64,000 bases of DNA from Uloborus plumipes. Lineage: Eukaryota; Arthropoda; Arachnida; Araneae; Uloboridae. Where the stretch lies: contig JAXGGA010000493.1 in the NCBI GenBank assembly GCA_038373865.1, positions 62,001 through 126,000 of the forward strand, given 5' to 3'. Below are positions 48,401 through 60,400 of the stretch, in pieces (positions within the stretch are counted from its first letter, which is position 1; every line of letters starts with the position of its first letter). The notes under the pieces were generated by a model. The model had not been told where the DNA came from and did not search any database. It saw only the letters and a list, made by a program, of their open reading frames with translations. Position numbers and translations under genes: made by a program.

Positions 48401-51400
48401 TTGTTGACAGAAGCATGTAAAGCCACAATACTAAACCCTCCGTACTTGAAAATTGAAGTAAAGTGAAGCGTACCATTGTATCGAGCGAATGACGTCATAA
48501 CACCGTATAAAATGTTGCACGTGCAGTTCACCTGGTAGTTCACCTTGCAGCTCGGCTGCTGGTAGCCGCTTGTGTCTATAGTCATGTAGTCTTGTTTTAT
48601 CTTGTGTTTTAAGCTCGTTTATGTTCTTACAGTTCACGTGTTCTTAATAAATATGTTCTTAGCATTCATCATCCTAGTCCACTGCCTCTGCTTCTTACAC
48701 TTGGATACACTACAAAGCACGCATGTACTTGCTGATAAAAATCCTACATCTACTTGGCAAACATGTATCAATCTACATTTTGATATTCAGTTCGGAACAA
48801 ACTCTGAATAATAATACTTTATATTTTATTTAACATTTTTGTCTGTCTGGTGCTTGAGAATACATTTCTAAGGAATCCATAACATTTTTATACTTTCCAA
48901 CTTATTTTATAAGCAACAAGAAGAAAAACAGGAGTTTAAATAATAGACACTCACATTCAATGTTACATAATCATACTTTTTGTGACAAGTTAAAATTTTC
49001 CTCAATAATACCTGCGCAATACCAAGAGCTTGTCCTGCTATTCCAATTCTGCCAGCATCCAAACTCATCTAAAATATTCAAAAAATAAACACAGCATTAA
49101 AATACAATCAAAAATGCATTTAAAAGATCATCAAATATACGCAAGGTGACAACTCTTGAAATATGAGAAAGAAATTAAAATTTTTTAAAACTAATGAGCT
49201 AAACTTTTGTATGTATAAATCAAAGTACCTCGGGACCGAGCCCACTCGGTTAAAAAAAAAAAAGAGGTTTTTAAACTCGTGTTTTTTTCTAAAATGCGAA
49301 GTACTTATTTAGATCAAACTGAAAAGCATTTTTAAGCCTTTGGTTGCAATTACACATTAAAACAGCCGAAATTTATTTTAAAAAACACAACCTTATTTAA
49401 TCCATGCTCACTGTAAAATCACACCCAATTTCATTTAATTTGGCGCCGAAGGCGCGGGAGGGGTTGATGAGAATGGATGCAGAGTCCCTGTTCTCCAGTA
49501 CGCATTTGGTTCCAGTTGGTTTTGACTTTCACTTCACTTCACACTCCAAGGTTCCCCCCGTTCATACCACAACTCGTGGTTTAACCGGGATGGGGCTCTG
49601 AAGAGCGCTCTGTTCATTTTTGAACCAGGCCCAAGGGCCGAGCAAACCCTTGGCCCAGCATCCCACCAGAGGTATCGTTTCACTTGGAGAATTTTACGAC
49701 CACGAACAATTTTAACGTCCCCCAGCCACCATTAATGAAGACGGTGGATCTTCGATCGACTGGGCTTCCTCTATATGATCGGCCCGGGACCCTCCGGTTA
49801 CGAGTCCGACGACTTACCGATCGGACTATCGCGGCCCACACCCAATTCTAACTTTATTTTGATCGATTTCTTTCAAATTTAAAAAACAATGATAATTCTA
49901 ACGTGTTGCAAAAACTTGTTTTCCAAATACCATAAAAATTTTAATTTGCGCTGATGTGATTAAATATGAAATCCCTTGTTATAATAAAACGTGGTTGCTA
50001 TGAAACAGTAACAATAAGAATAATCATAAAGAAAATGGCAAAAGAAAGCTCGTCAAACTTTTAATGAAAGCACGAAAAACGGGATTTTTTGTGAAAACTT
50101 GCGTTTTGACAGAAAAAACGCCGATGTAGCTGAACTCAAAAACCAAAACTTTATCTAATTGCAAAATTTTATCAAAATCGTTAGAGCCGTTTTCGAGATC
50201 CGAAATATATTACAAGAATTGCTCGTCTAAAGATATTAGATGTAATTTTGTTTCGAAACTTAATATTTTAAGAATGAGTTTAATATTTATTGATTTTTTA
50301 CCTGAAATATCTTACTAAACACTCTTGAGGAGGAAAAAAAGTATTTTAAAACTAACTATAACACTTTTATACTCAATTTTGAAATCGCACTTGAAAAGTA
50401 AAAAGTAATCTGACTCTGAAGTAGATGAACTCAGAAACCAAAACTCTATCTAAATACAAAATTTTATCGAAATCGTTAGAGCCGTTTTCGAGATCCGAAA
50501 AATAAATAAATAAATATATATACAAGAATTGCTTGTTTAAAGATATTAGATGTAACATGCTAAGCAGAAATATAGTTAGGGTTTTTTTTTTTTAAGGCAT
50601 GAAAATACTCCTTGACATTTTTTTAACGAATGTCTTTTGGAGTACTATAGTATACAAACACAGTAAAGACCATAATCATGATCAATTTCATAAAAAAAAC
50701 TAACTTTTAAGACAAGAAATAGTAGATGACAGACAGAAGTGGTGTGTACAATTTTGCTTTCAAAGTTTAGAAAGTTTGACATATTAAATTTGAAAATGAC
50801 AAACCTTTGGATGTAATATTGAAAACATTCCAATTGCTTTTCTTTTTTGCCATTTTTCATGAAACTAAATTTTACTTAGAATGTAAAACATGAAAATACA
50901 CTTGATTATATTTAAGGCATATTTCCAATGTTTTATATGTGAAGTACACCAGTAGACTATAGAGGCATTAAAAATATCAGACTAGATATTTGGAAGGATT
51001 TAGTGATAAATAGCTGCATTCGACATAACTCTCTGAAAGGTTGAGACATATACGTTTTTCATAGCTCCCTGAATGCCTGGTTTTTGCTCAACAATGGTTT
51101 TGAGGTAAATTTTAGTCCACTTTTCCTTTTATATACCACAAAAAAAACCCCACTAGAGTTGAGATCAAGAGAGAAGCAGAGTGATTCTTCATCCAGTTGT
51201 TTATGTAATATTGGTTATGCCTCAAAGGACTCGCCAAATTGCTCTTCCTCTGCTTTAAACAATCTCACTCATAGGCTGTAGTGATCCATTCATCCTGCAT
51301 GAACCACATAATCTGGGTCAATTTCTACAGTAAGACCAAGAGCGTTTTTTAAACAATTAACTTATTGTCATCTTGCAAATTTTCATTGGTATAAAGATAG

Positions 51401-54400
51401 GAGCAGATGTCTTCAGCTTGTCCTTTGAGCCATAATCAGATTATTTTCTCCAAGTTGTAGGAGTTGACAGTGGATATCATTGGGAAATGCTGTAGTTAAA
51501 TAGTTTCACCAAAACATGAAAACATAATTCAGAGGAAGAAAATAAATACCTTTGTGCGAAAGATGTAGAGTTTAAATCGGACGTTTAAATGCACAAATTT
51601 ACAGGTATACTGTAGACACGTGTTTCGGGGCTACAAGGAGCCCCTTTTTCAATACAAGAAGTGTGAGCTTTAGGATGAAGAATCATCCGATAAAAGCAAC
51701 ACATTCGAACAAAAGATAGTATAAATAGCAAAAACTGGAAATAAATAAAACAAACAAAACAATGCTTAGAGCCGAAATTTATTACATGAAACCATCAAGA
51801 AAAAACTGTTAAGAAATAAATTTCCAAAAGATCCAATAGATCTTAAACATTGTCAAAAAATGAAACCACTTATGAATAAATTAGCAATAAATTTGCGAAT
51901 AAGAAAATTATGTACCGAAGCACTTGTAACACACAGAAAAAACAGCAGAAGAAAACAGAATGAAATAAAATTTTAAATTAATCAAAAATGTGAACAAAAA
52001 TTGAAAAGTACAGATAAGCGACACGAAAAGCTAAAGGGCTAACAATTATAATTTATACAAACGGACGCCAAACAGCAGAAAATTAAGGAATAGCATTTAT
52101 ATCGTTAACTAAGTCAGAAATGTTTTTCAAAATGTGGAAGGATTCCCAAAAATCAAGATCTGATGGGTTGGGGCATTTTTGGACAATTTGAAAGGAATTA
52201 AAATCGAAAGAATGATTCTTGTCCCAACAATGTTGCGCAATACTAGACTTATTTAATTGTTGCTTTTTCACATAATTCTGATGTTCTTTTAAGCGGAATT
52301 TCAAAGCCCGTCGCGTCTGTCCTATATAGGAGAGATTGCAAATGCAATTAATTTTATAAAAACCACAACTGGTAAGAGGATGAATGGGATCTTTAAGAGA
52401 AGAGAAACATAGTTTATTCGTTGGGGAGAATACTACTTGGAAATTGAAACGTTTGAGAATCTTTGCGACCTGAAACTCACAGAGGGAAAGAATGGCAAAA
52501 CAACCAAATTTCTTTCTGATGACAGTTCTCTCAACAATATTCGTTTCGGATTTATTCGAAAGTTTTTTAAAATGGAATCAATCAAAGTATGAGGATAGTT
52601 TCTATCAATAGCCACAGCTTTAAAATAGTTGAGTTCAGCGTTAAGAAGTTCCGGTGAAGAACAAAGATTAATAGCACGGTAAACAAAAGAATTAAATGCA
52701 GCATATTTTTGACTAGGAGGGTGAGATGAAAGTCGATGAGGAGGTAACGAGACAGCAAAAGGTTTGCGATAAACTGTAGTTTCAAAGCCGAATTCTGTAC
52801 GAGAAACTAGAACATCAAGAAAGGGAATGCAATTATCCTGTTCTTTCTCACAAGAGAATTGAATATGAGGATCTATAGAATTTAAAACGAATAAAATATC
52901 GTCATTTTGAAACTGGTTATGATTCATTAAAACAAAACAGTCGTCAACATATCTAACATAAAATTGAAACTGTAATTTTTGGAACAACTTAACCTCAAAA
53001 TAATGCATGTAAATATCACTAAGAATGGAGCTTAATGGGTTACCCATAGCCAGACCATCTGACATAGTGTAAAATTTCCCATTGAAAGCAAAAGAACATT
53101 GCTTAATACATGTACGGGTAAGGAAAATTAATTCTTCAATTTCCATAGAGGTGAAATGAAATTCTGAAAGTCTTCTTTGAAGACATAACAATGCACCCTC
53201 GATTGGAACGTTCGTAAATAGGGATTTAACATCAAAAGAAGCCATAAAGGAATCCTTAGGAACGAAATTATGAATTTTCTTAACAAAATCGACAGAATTT
53301 TTAACGGTGAATAAATTATGAATTCTAAGTGGAGAAAACACAGAGACTAAAAATTTAGCAAATTTATAAGAAGCAGTACCGATATTGGATACAATCGGTC
53401 TAAATGGAATACCAGCTTTATGTACCTTGGGTAAAGCATAAAATCTAGCACAATCAGCAATATAGGGAATAACCGATCGTTTAACACTCAAAGGAATAGA
53501 CTGAACAGACTTAACCGCAGAAGAAATCGTTTTTAACTCTTTGTCACTAGGATCTTTCGAAATTTCAAAATACGGACCAGAAGAAATCAAATCATTAGTT
53601 TTATCATCATAAGATGATTTGTCAAGAACAACAATCTGACCACCCTTGTCAGCTTTGGTAACAACCAAATCTGACTTAGAAATTAAATTCTTTACATTAC
53701 GACTCACAATATTAACAAACGCTGGTTTAGAAATTTTAGAATTAAAGTCAACATTAGAAGCAATAAGATGCCGAACGCACTCTTTTTGAGTGGAAGATAA
53801 GGCACTGTGTTTAAAAGCCTTCTCAATCGGAGCAATAAGTTTAGAAAAAGAAGATTTGCTAGCCCAGGGGTGGCCAACCTTTTTAGGGAGAGTGCCACTA
53901 TCTGGAGAGAAAAAGCTCACCGTGCCACAATGTATTTTTCCAACAAACTGATTTTTTAAAATAGATTTTATGTCGGCTGACTGTGTAATTCTTACTCAAA
54001 TGAAACAGTTTTTCACATTAATCTGAGCAATTGAAATCTAAATGATAATAAAGATACAACAAGTCCAAACTAAAGAGTTATCGTTAATAAACACTTTCAT
54101 AGGTTCTGTCAGTTAACTTACGCTTAAAAAAGAAACAAATAACATCAAACATTCTACTTTAAAAAATTAAACAGTCTGTACTTAATGTGGTTTATGAGTC
54201 TGTATCTTTTTTACCAAGTCTTTAATTTTAGGATTAGTTTTTGAGAATCCTAAGAATTTGAACGTTTTAAGTGCTATCAATTAATATTCAACGGTATTTA
54301 GATTTTTCTGCATTCATAACGAAAAATATTTGTTTAGAAGCGTATTTTGAACCAAATCTACAACAGCATCAAAAAGCTAAAGTGTATAAATGTGAAAAAA

Positions 54401-57400
54401 AATTGTTGGTACAAATTTCCAAATTTCTGTATAACGTGGATGACTTTCCGTTGAAGTAAGCTCTTATATTAAATTACCGATGCAAAAGGTCAGTAATTCC
54501 GATTTGGATTTCAGAAGAGAAACAAGTAGTGTCTTGCAGAGAAATAGACAAAGAATTAGAAAAGATCATCATTTTTTTTTTTTTTTTTTTATGATCCTGA
54601 AATTCATCAAACCTAATACCAAATGAATACTTAAAATAGGGGTAAAATTTTCTCCATATATCATTGAAAAATTATTAAATTTGTGTTGATACTTTCAGTA
54701 TTAAATTTAATGTTTTATTTTTTTTCTCCAAATTAGAAAGAAACTGAAGTTTCATCATAAAATAATGTAGATGGCCTATACTGGTTTAGGAAACTTTTCT
54801 TGTACTATTTTAAATTTAAATGACTTAAACGCCGGATAATAAGATATGACATAGCTAAATGCATTTGCTATTCTTCATTCCTAAGTAGCAAGTCCTCATT
54901 GCTTTCCTTCCAAACATTGTAAAAAACTCTCTAAAATTCTAAAATCTTATGACTATTTATCCTTTGGATAGCTATTGCACATTTCAATGAAGGAGTAACT
55001 TGCCATGTTCTCCTCTTTCTCCTGGGAAAAGTCCACAAAACATTCAGGGCTCTAATTCGTAGTTTGTTAATACAGTGAACTCTACAGGGTCACCAGCAGA
55101 GAAAAAGTCTCATTCCTTGGCAATGAGTTTGTGATAAATAATTTGATGATGCTTTTGAAGTTTTTTGCCCAAATTATTTTCAAGTAATGTAACAATTTAA
55201 GGATCTTCATTTGTGCAACCATACCGAAATTTTGTCCAATCTGGTTTCTTAATTTTAGTTACAGAGTTAACTTTTTTTAAATTTCATCACCCGTAGATGA
55301 AATTATTGCAGATCAAGAATCCGTTCTGCAGCATCAAAAGTTTCATTCGTTTCAAACGCAAATATGTTTTACAAAGTATGCTTTACATTGTCTGCAGCGT
55401 CTCAGCTTTTGTTGGATGTCCAAATCTAACGTTAAGTACTTTGCAATATTGTAGTTCAGACAATTTATAAGCCAACCTCCTGACATTTAATCGTCACAAT
55501 ATCATTATATTTATTAGTTTGAGGGTTTTAGTTTTTATCAATATTTTTGAGATCGTCATTTTTTCCTCAATTTTGCAATTTTTTCAAAAAGTCTTCGCGT
55601 GCCACTGTTACTGTTCTGCCGTGCCACATTGTGGCACGCGTGCCGCGGGTTGGCCACCACTGTGCTAGCCACAGAAAAATTATCATTACACTTTAGAGCC
55701 TCGATTTGAGAACTAGTTAAAGAAACACTGGAAAGATTAACAACAGCATTTTTATTAATCACTGGTAAATTATCAGACGTATCAGAATGCGAGTTTTTAC
55801 GGAGTTTAGCCATTTTCTTTTTCAAAATAACTTGATGTTTCTCCGAAGAACGAAGGGTTCTAGACCAAGAGGTTCTATCAACAGAATCAAAATCAGAAAT
55901 AGAATTTGAAATAGAAAGATGTAAATTGTAGAGTTCACGCTCAATAAAAGATAATCGTTTCCTAGTATACAGTATACCTGTATACAGTATACCTGTAAAT
56001 TTGTACAGTATACCTGTAAATATACAGTATACCTGTAAATTTGTGCATTTAAACGTTGGATTTAAACTCTACATCTTTCGCACAAAGGTATTTATTTTCT
56101 TCATTTACGGCTTAAACGGGCCTTACGTATTTCCTTTCTGTTTTTGCTGTGTTTTTTGCTTTCACTTTGTTTTGGTTTCATTAGTATCTTGTTCACATGC
56201 TTTCTTTCTTTTTATCTTTTTAACTGGTCTTGATTACTGGTATGGTTAATTTTGTTCTTTTATTTTTTGTGTGTTATTTTCGTTTTGATGCATGATTGTA
56301 TTATGTCTCAAGTTAATAGGTTTTGCAATCTTCGCGTTAAAAAGTTCCGATTTTTGAACCATTTGAAGTTTCTTCAAGAATGTAGGCGCAAGAAAATTAT
56401 TCCGAATTTTATCTCGTTGAAATGTAATTTACCTCGTTCTGTCAAGATTGACAAAGTACTTTTTCGGTCGAAATTAGCTCTACTTAGAGCTTCTATCCTG
56501 GAAACTAGGAAACGATTATCTTTTATTGAGCGTGAACTCTACAATTTACATCTTTCTATTTTAAATTCTATTTCTGATTTTGATTCTGTTGATAGAACCT
56601 CTTGGTCTAGAACCCTTCGTTCTTCGGAGAAACATCAAGTTATTTTGAAAAAGAAAATGGCTAAACTCCGTAAAAACTCGCATTCTGATACGTCTCATAA
56701 TTTACCAGTGGTTAATAAAAATGCTGTTGTTAATCTTTCCAGTGTTTCTTTAACTAGTTCTCAAATCGAGGCTCTAAAGTGTAATGATAATTTTTCTGTG
56801 GCTAGCAAATCTTCTTTTTCTAAACTTATTACTCCGATTGAGAAGGCTTTTAAACACAGTGCCTTATCTTCCACTCAAAAAGAGTGCGTTCGGCATCTTA
56901 TTGCTTCTAATGTTGACTTTAATTCTAAAATTTCTAAACCAGCGTTTGTTAATATTGTGAGTCGTAATGTAAAGAATTTAATTTCTAAGTCAGATTTGGT
57001 TGTTACCAAAGCTGACAAGGGTGGTCAGATTGTTGTTCCTGACAAATCATCTTATGTTGATAAAACTAATGATTTGATTTCTTCTGGTCCGTATTTTGAA
57101 ATTTCGAAAGATCCTAGTGACAAAGAGTTAAAAACGATTTCTTCTGCGGTTAAGTCTGTTCAGTCTATTCCTTTGAGTGTTAAACGATCGGTTATTCCCT
57201 CTATTGCTAATTGTGCTAGATTTTATGCTTTACCCAAGGTACATAAAACTGGTATTCCATTTAGACCGATTGTATCCAATATCGGTACTGCTTCTTATAA
57301 ACTTGCTAAATTTTTAGTCTCTGTGTTTTTTCCACTTAAAATTCATAATTTATTCACCGTTAAAAATTCTGTACATTTTGTTAAGAAAATTCATAATTTC

Positions 57401-60400
57401 GTTCCTAAGGATTCCTTTATGGTTTCTTTTGATGTTAAATCCTTATTTACGAACGTTCCAATCGAGGGTGCATTGTTATGTCTTCAAAGAAGACTTTCAG
57501 AATTTCATTTCACCTCTATGGAAATTGAAGAATTAATTTTCCTTACAAGTACATGTATTAAGCAATGTTCTTTTGCTTTCAATGGGAAATTTTACACCTT
57601 GTCAGATGGTCTGGCTATGGGTAGCCCATTAAGCCCCATTCTTAGTGATATTTACATGCATTATTTTGAGGTTAAGTTGTTCCAAAAATTACAGTTTCAA
57701 TTTTATGTTAGATATGTTGACGACTGTTTTGTTTTAATGAACCATAACCAGTTTCAAAATGACGATATTTTATTCGTTTTAAATTCTATAGATCCTCATA
57801 TTTAATTCTCTTGTGAGAAAGAACAGGATAATTGCATTCCCTTTCTTGATGTTCTAGTTTCTCGTACAGAATTCGGCTTTGAAACTACAGTTTATCGCAA
57901 ACCTTTTGCTGTCTCGTTACCTCCTCATCGACTTTCATCTCACCCTCCTAGTCAAAAATATGCTGCATTTAATTCTTTTGTTTACCGTGCTATTAATCTT
58001 TGTTCTTCACCAGAACTTCTTAACGCTGAACTCAACTATCTTAAAGCTGTGGCTATTGATAGAAACTATCCTCATACTTTGATTGATTCCATTTTTAAAA
58101 AACTTTCTAATAAATCCGAAACGAATATTGTTGAGAGAACTGTCATCAGAAAGAATTTGGTTGTTTTGCCATTCTTTCTCTCTGTGAGTTATCAGGTCGC
58201 TAAGATTCTCAAACGTTTCAATTTCCAGGTAGTATTTACCCCAAGGAATAAACTATGTTTCTCTTCTCTTAAAGATCCCATTCATCCTCTTAACAGTTGT
58301 GGTATTTATAAAATTAATTGCATTTGCAATCTCTCCTATATAGGACAGACGCGACGGGCTTTGAAATTCCGCTTAAAAGAACATCAGAATTATGTGAAAA
58401 AACAACAATTAAATAAGTCTAGTATTGCGCAACATTGTTGGGACAAGAATCATTCTTTCGATTTTAATTCCTTTCAAATTGTCCAAAAATGCCCCAACCC
58501 ATCAGATCTTGATTTTTGGGAATCCTTCCACATTTTGAAAAACAGTTCTGACTTAGTTAACGATATAAATTCTATTCCTTATTTTTCTGCTGTTTGGCGT
58601 CCGTTTGTATAAATTATAATTGTTAGCCCTTTGGCTTTTCGTGTCGCTTATCTGTACTTTTCAATTTTTGTTCACATTTTTTGATTAATTTAAAATTTTA
58701 TTTCATTCTGTTTTCTTCTGCTGTTTTTTCTGTGTGTTACAAGTGCTTCGGTACATAATTTTCTTATTCGCAAATTTATTGCTAATTTATTCATAAGTGG
58801 TTTCATTTTTTGACAATGTTTAAGATCTATCGGATCTTTTGGAAATTTATTTCTTAACAGTTTTTTCTTGATGGTTTCATGTAATAAATTTCGGCTCTAA
58901 GCATTGTTTTGTTTGTTTTATTTATTTCCAGTTTTTGCTATTTATACTATCTTTTGCTCGAATGTGTTGCTTTTATCGGATGATTCTTCATCCTAAAGCT
59001 CACACTTCTTGTATTGAAAAAGGGGCTCCTTGTAGCCCCGAAACACGTGTCTACAGTATACCTGTAAATTTGTGCATTTAAACGTTGGATTTAAACTCTA
59101 CATAATTTAGAGGCTTTAACAAAAATTCCAGTATGCCCTGAATTTTGTTGGCTTCAATTTAATATTGCTTTAAACATCAATGAGTTTTAGTTTCCTCATA
59201 CAACTGTGATCCTGAATATATAAAAAAAAACGTGTGTATGATAAAATATTAAAATGATTTTAAAAAATAAAACATAAGTTTCAAACACAACAACTAGCAT
59301 TTTTACTGAAGAAGTGAAGACAAAAAATATGCTAATATTAAGAACAATAAAACAACAAATACTGTAAAATAAAAAAAAAATTTAAATAAAAAGTTTTTTC
59401 CAATTTTGGGGTTCAATTTGAATAACCTCACCATAGCAATTTTGAATCCTTCTCCTTGCTGTCCCAGAAGATTTTCTTTTGGAATACGACAATCTTCAAA
59501 GATGAGGTTACAGGTTGAAGAGCCACGAATTCCCAATTTGTCCTCTTTCTTACCTAAAGTCAAGCCAGCAGTGGGCTTTGGTACTATAAAGCAACTTATT
59601 CCTTTGTGTTTCTTAGATTTATCAGTAGTAGCAAACACCTACGGAAGTGAAATAATAACTTAAGTATTATAAAAGAAAAAATCCACAGAATTAAATTGAC
59701 CTTTAAATTCTTTTATCAATCAAAGAGAGTTATCTGGAAGTTGTGAATAACGTAAAAAGTATTTTAACTATTTCAGCAATATTTGTGATGCCACAACCAC
59801 TTCAATGTTTAGAGTTCAACTTCTTTTAAACAGGGAAACCCTTCTCTTCTTCAAATTATTCAGAAAACATACCAAAAGCAGAGCATATTATTGTGATATA
59901 ACTTAAAGCTTCTTTTTTATAATAATATGTATTTTGTGCAGATCAAATTCTTTTCTGCTGAATTCTATCATTTTGAGAATTACGACAACAACTCTGTGCA
60001 TGATTATTGAATGATTTCAATTTAACACCAGTTTATTTAAAGATCGCTTCAACTAATGATAAATTTTACAATTTTTAATTTTATGAGATGAGCTGTATGC
60101 TTATTAGATGAGCTATATGCCTTTAATTAACCAAACAGTGATCACTTGCCAAACTTATATGCTAGAGTTCAAGAAAACAATAAGGTTGTTCAGCAAAACC
60201 CAGACTGAAAATATCTGCTCTATCTTAAATATATGTTAGAAATTAAGAGTAAATATGAGGTAAGCTTTGTGGAGAATATGCCCTACAACCTAATGCCCCA
60301 TGTAAGCAAAAAAATTCCAGGAATCATTATATCCCAGACCTTGACAGTAGCCCTATGGAAAAACTGAAACAATATCTTAAAATGAATAACATTCAGTAGG

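Larger units (their letters stand above)
51536..55967 (-). pseudogene. Penelope-like RT/GIY-YIG, minus copy, broken
   Basis: The reverse-transcriptase frame runs 53870 to 52433 ([58 protein letters not shown]). The GIY-YIG domain ([20 protein letters not shown]) is read from about 52380 to 52083. Compared with the plus copy it lacks the 5' end (starts at the [12 protein letters not shown] region near 55967). It is split by a hAT element (53865-55662), has a 1-nt deletion near 52570 and another near 52465, and ends early at a TAA (52083). The N-terminal piece is at 55850-55663. Its tail beyond the hammerhead (51609-51536) repeats the 5' terminus of the element. Confidence 0.9.
51536..59099. 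mobile_element. Head-to-head pair of Penelope-like elements
   Basis: A minus-oriented copy (51536-55967) and a plus-oriented copy (55968-59099) meet at their 5' sides. The outer flanks are ACATAATTCAGAGG (51522-51535) and ACATAATTTAGAGG (59100-59113), 13 of 14 matching, so the composite looks inserted as one unit. Both copies encode the Penelope arrangement of reverse transcriptase followed by GIY-YIG endonuclease, and end in a hammerhead-like motif. Located within an ACADS intron. Confidence 0.85.
55968..59099 (+). mobile_element. Penelope-like element, plus copy, near full length
   Basis: The 5' side is four copies of TACAGTATACCTGTA (55968, 55983, 56004, 56023), then GTGCATTTAAACGTTGGATT. 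The same block returns after the 3' hammerhead (59052-59099), giving a terminal direct repeat. One long frame spans 56288-58612. The 3' untranslated part (58613-59008) leads into a hairpin and the hammerhead-like motif. Confidence 0.88.

Noticed and set aside
48402..48715. Solo LTR
   Set aside because: TG start, TATA-like and AATAAA motifs are suggestive, but no target duplication or matching end was found; kept only as a low-confidence stretch.
49012..49068. Alternative ACADS start at the internal ATG
   Set aside because: The Met lies in phase in mid-protein with a proper acceptor before it and the family pattern continues upstream.
52582..52785. Other-frame ORFs within the Penelope copies (also 57879-58082 and 53704-53898)
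   Set aside because: Leu-rich shadows of the reverse-transcriptase frame.
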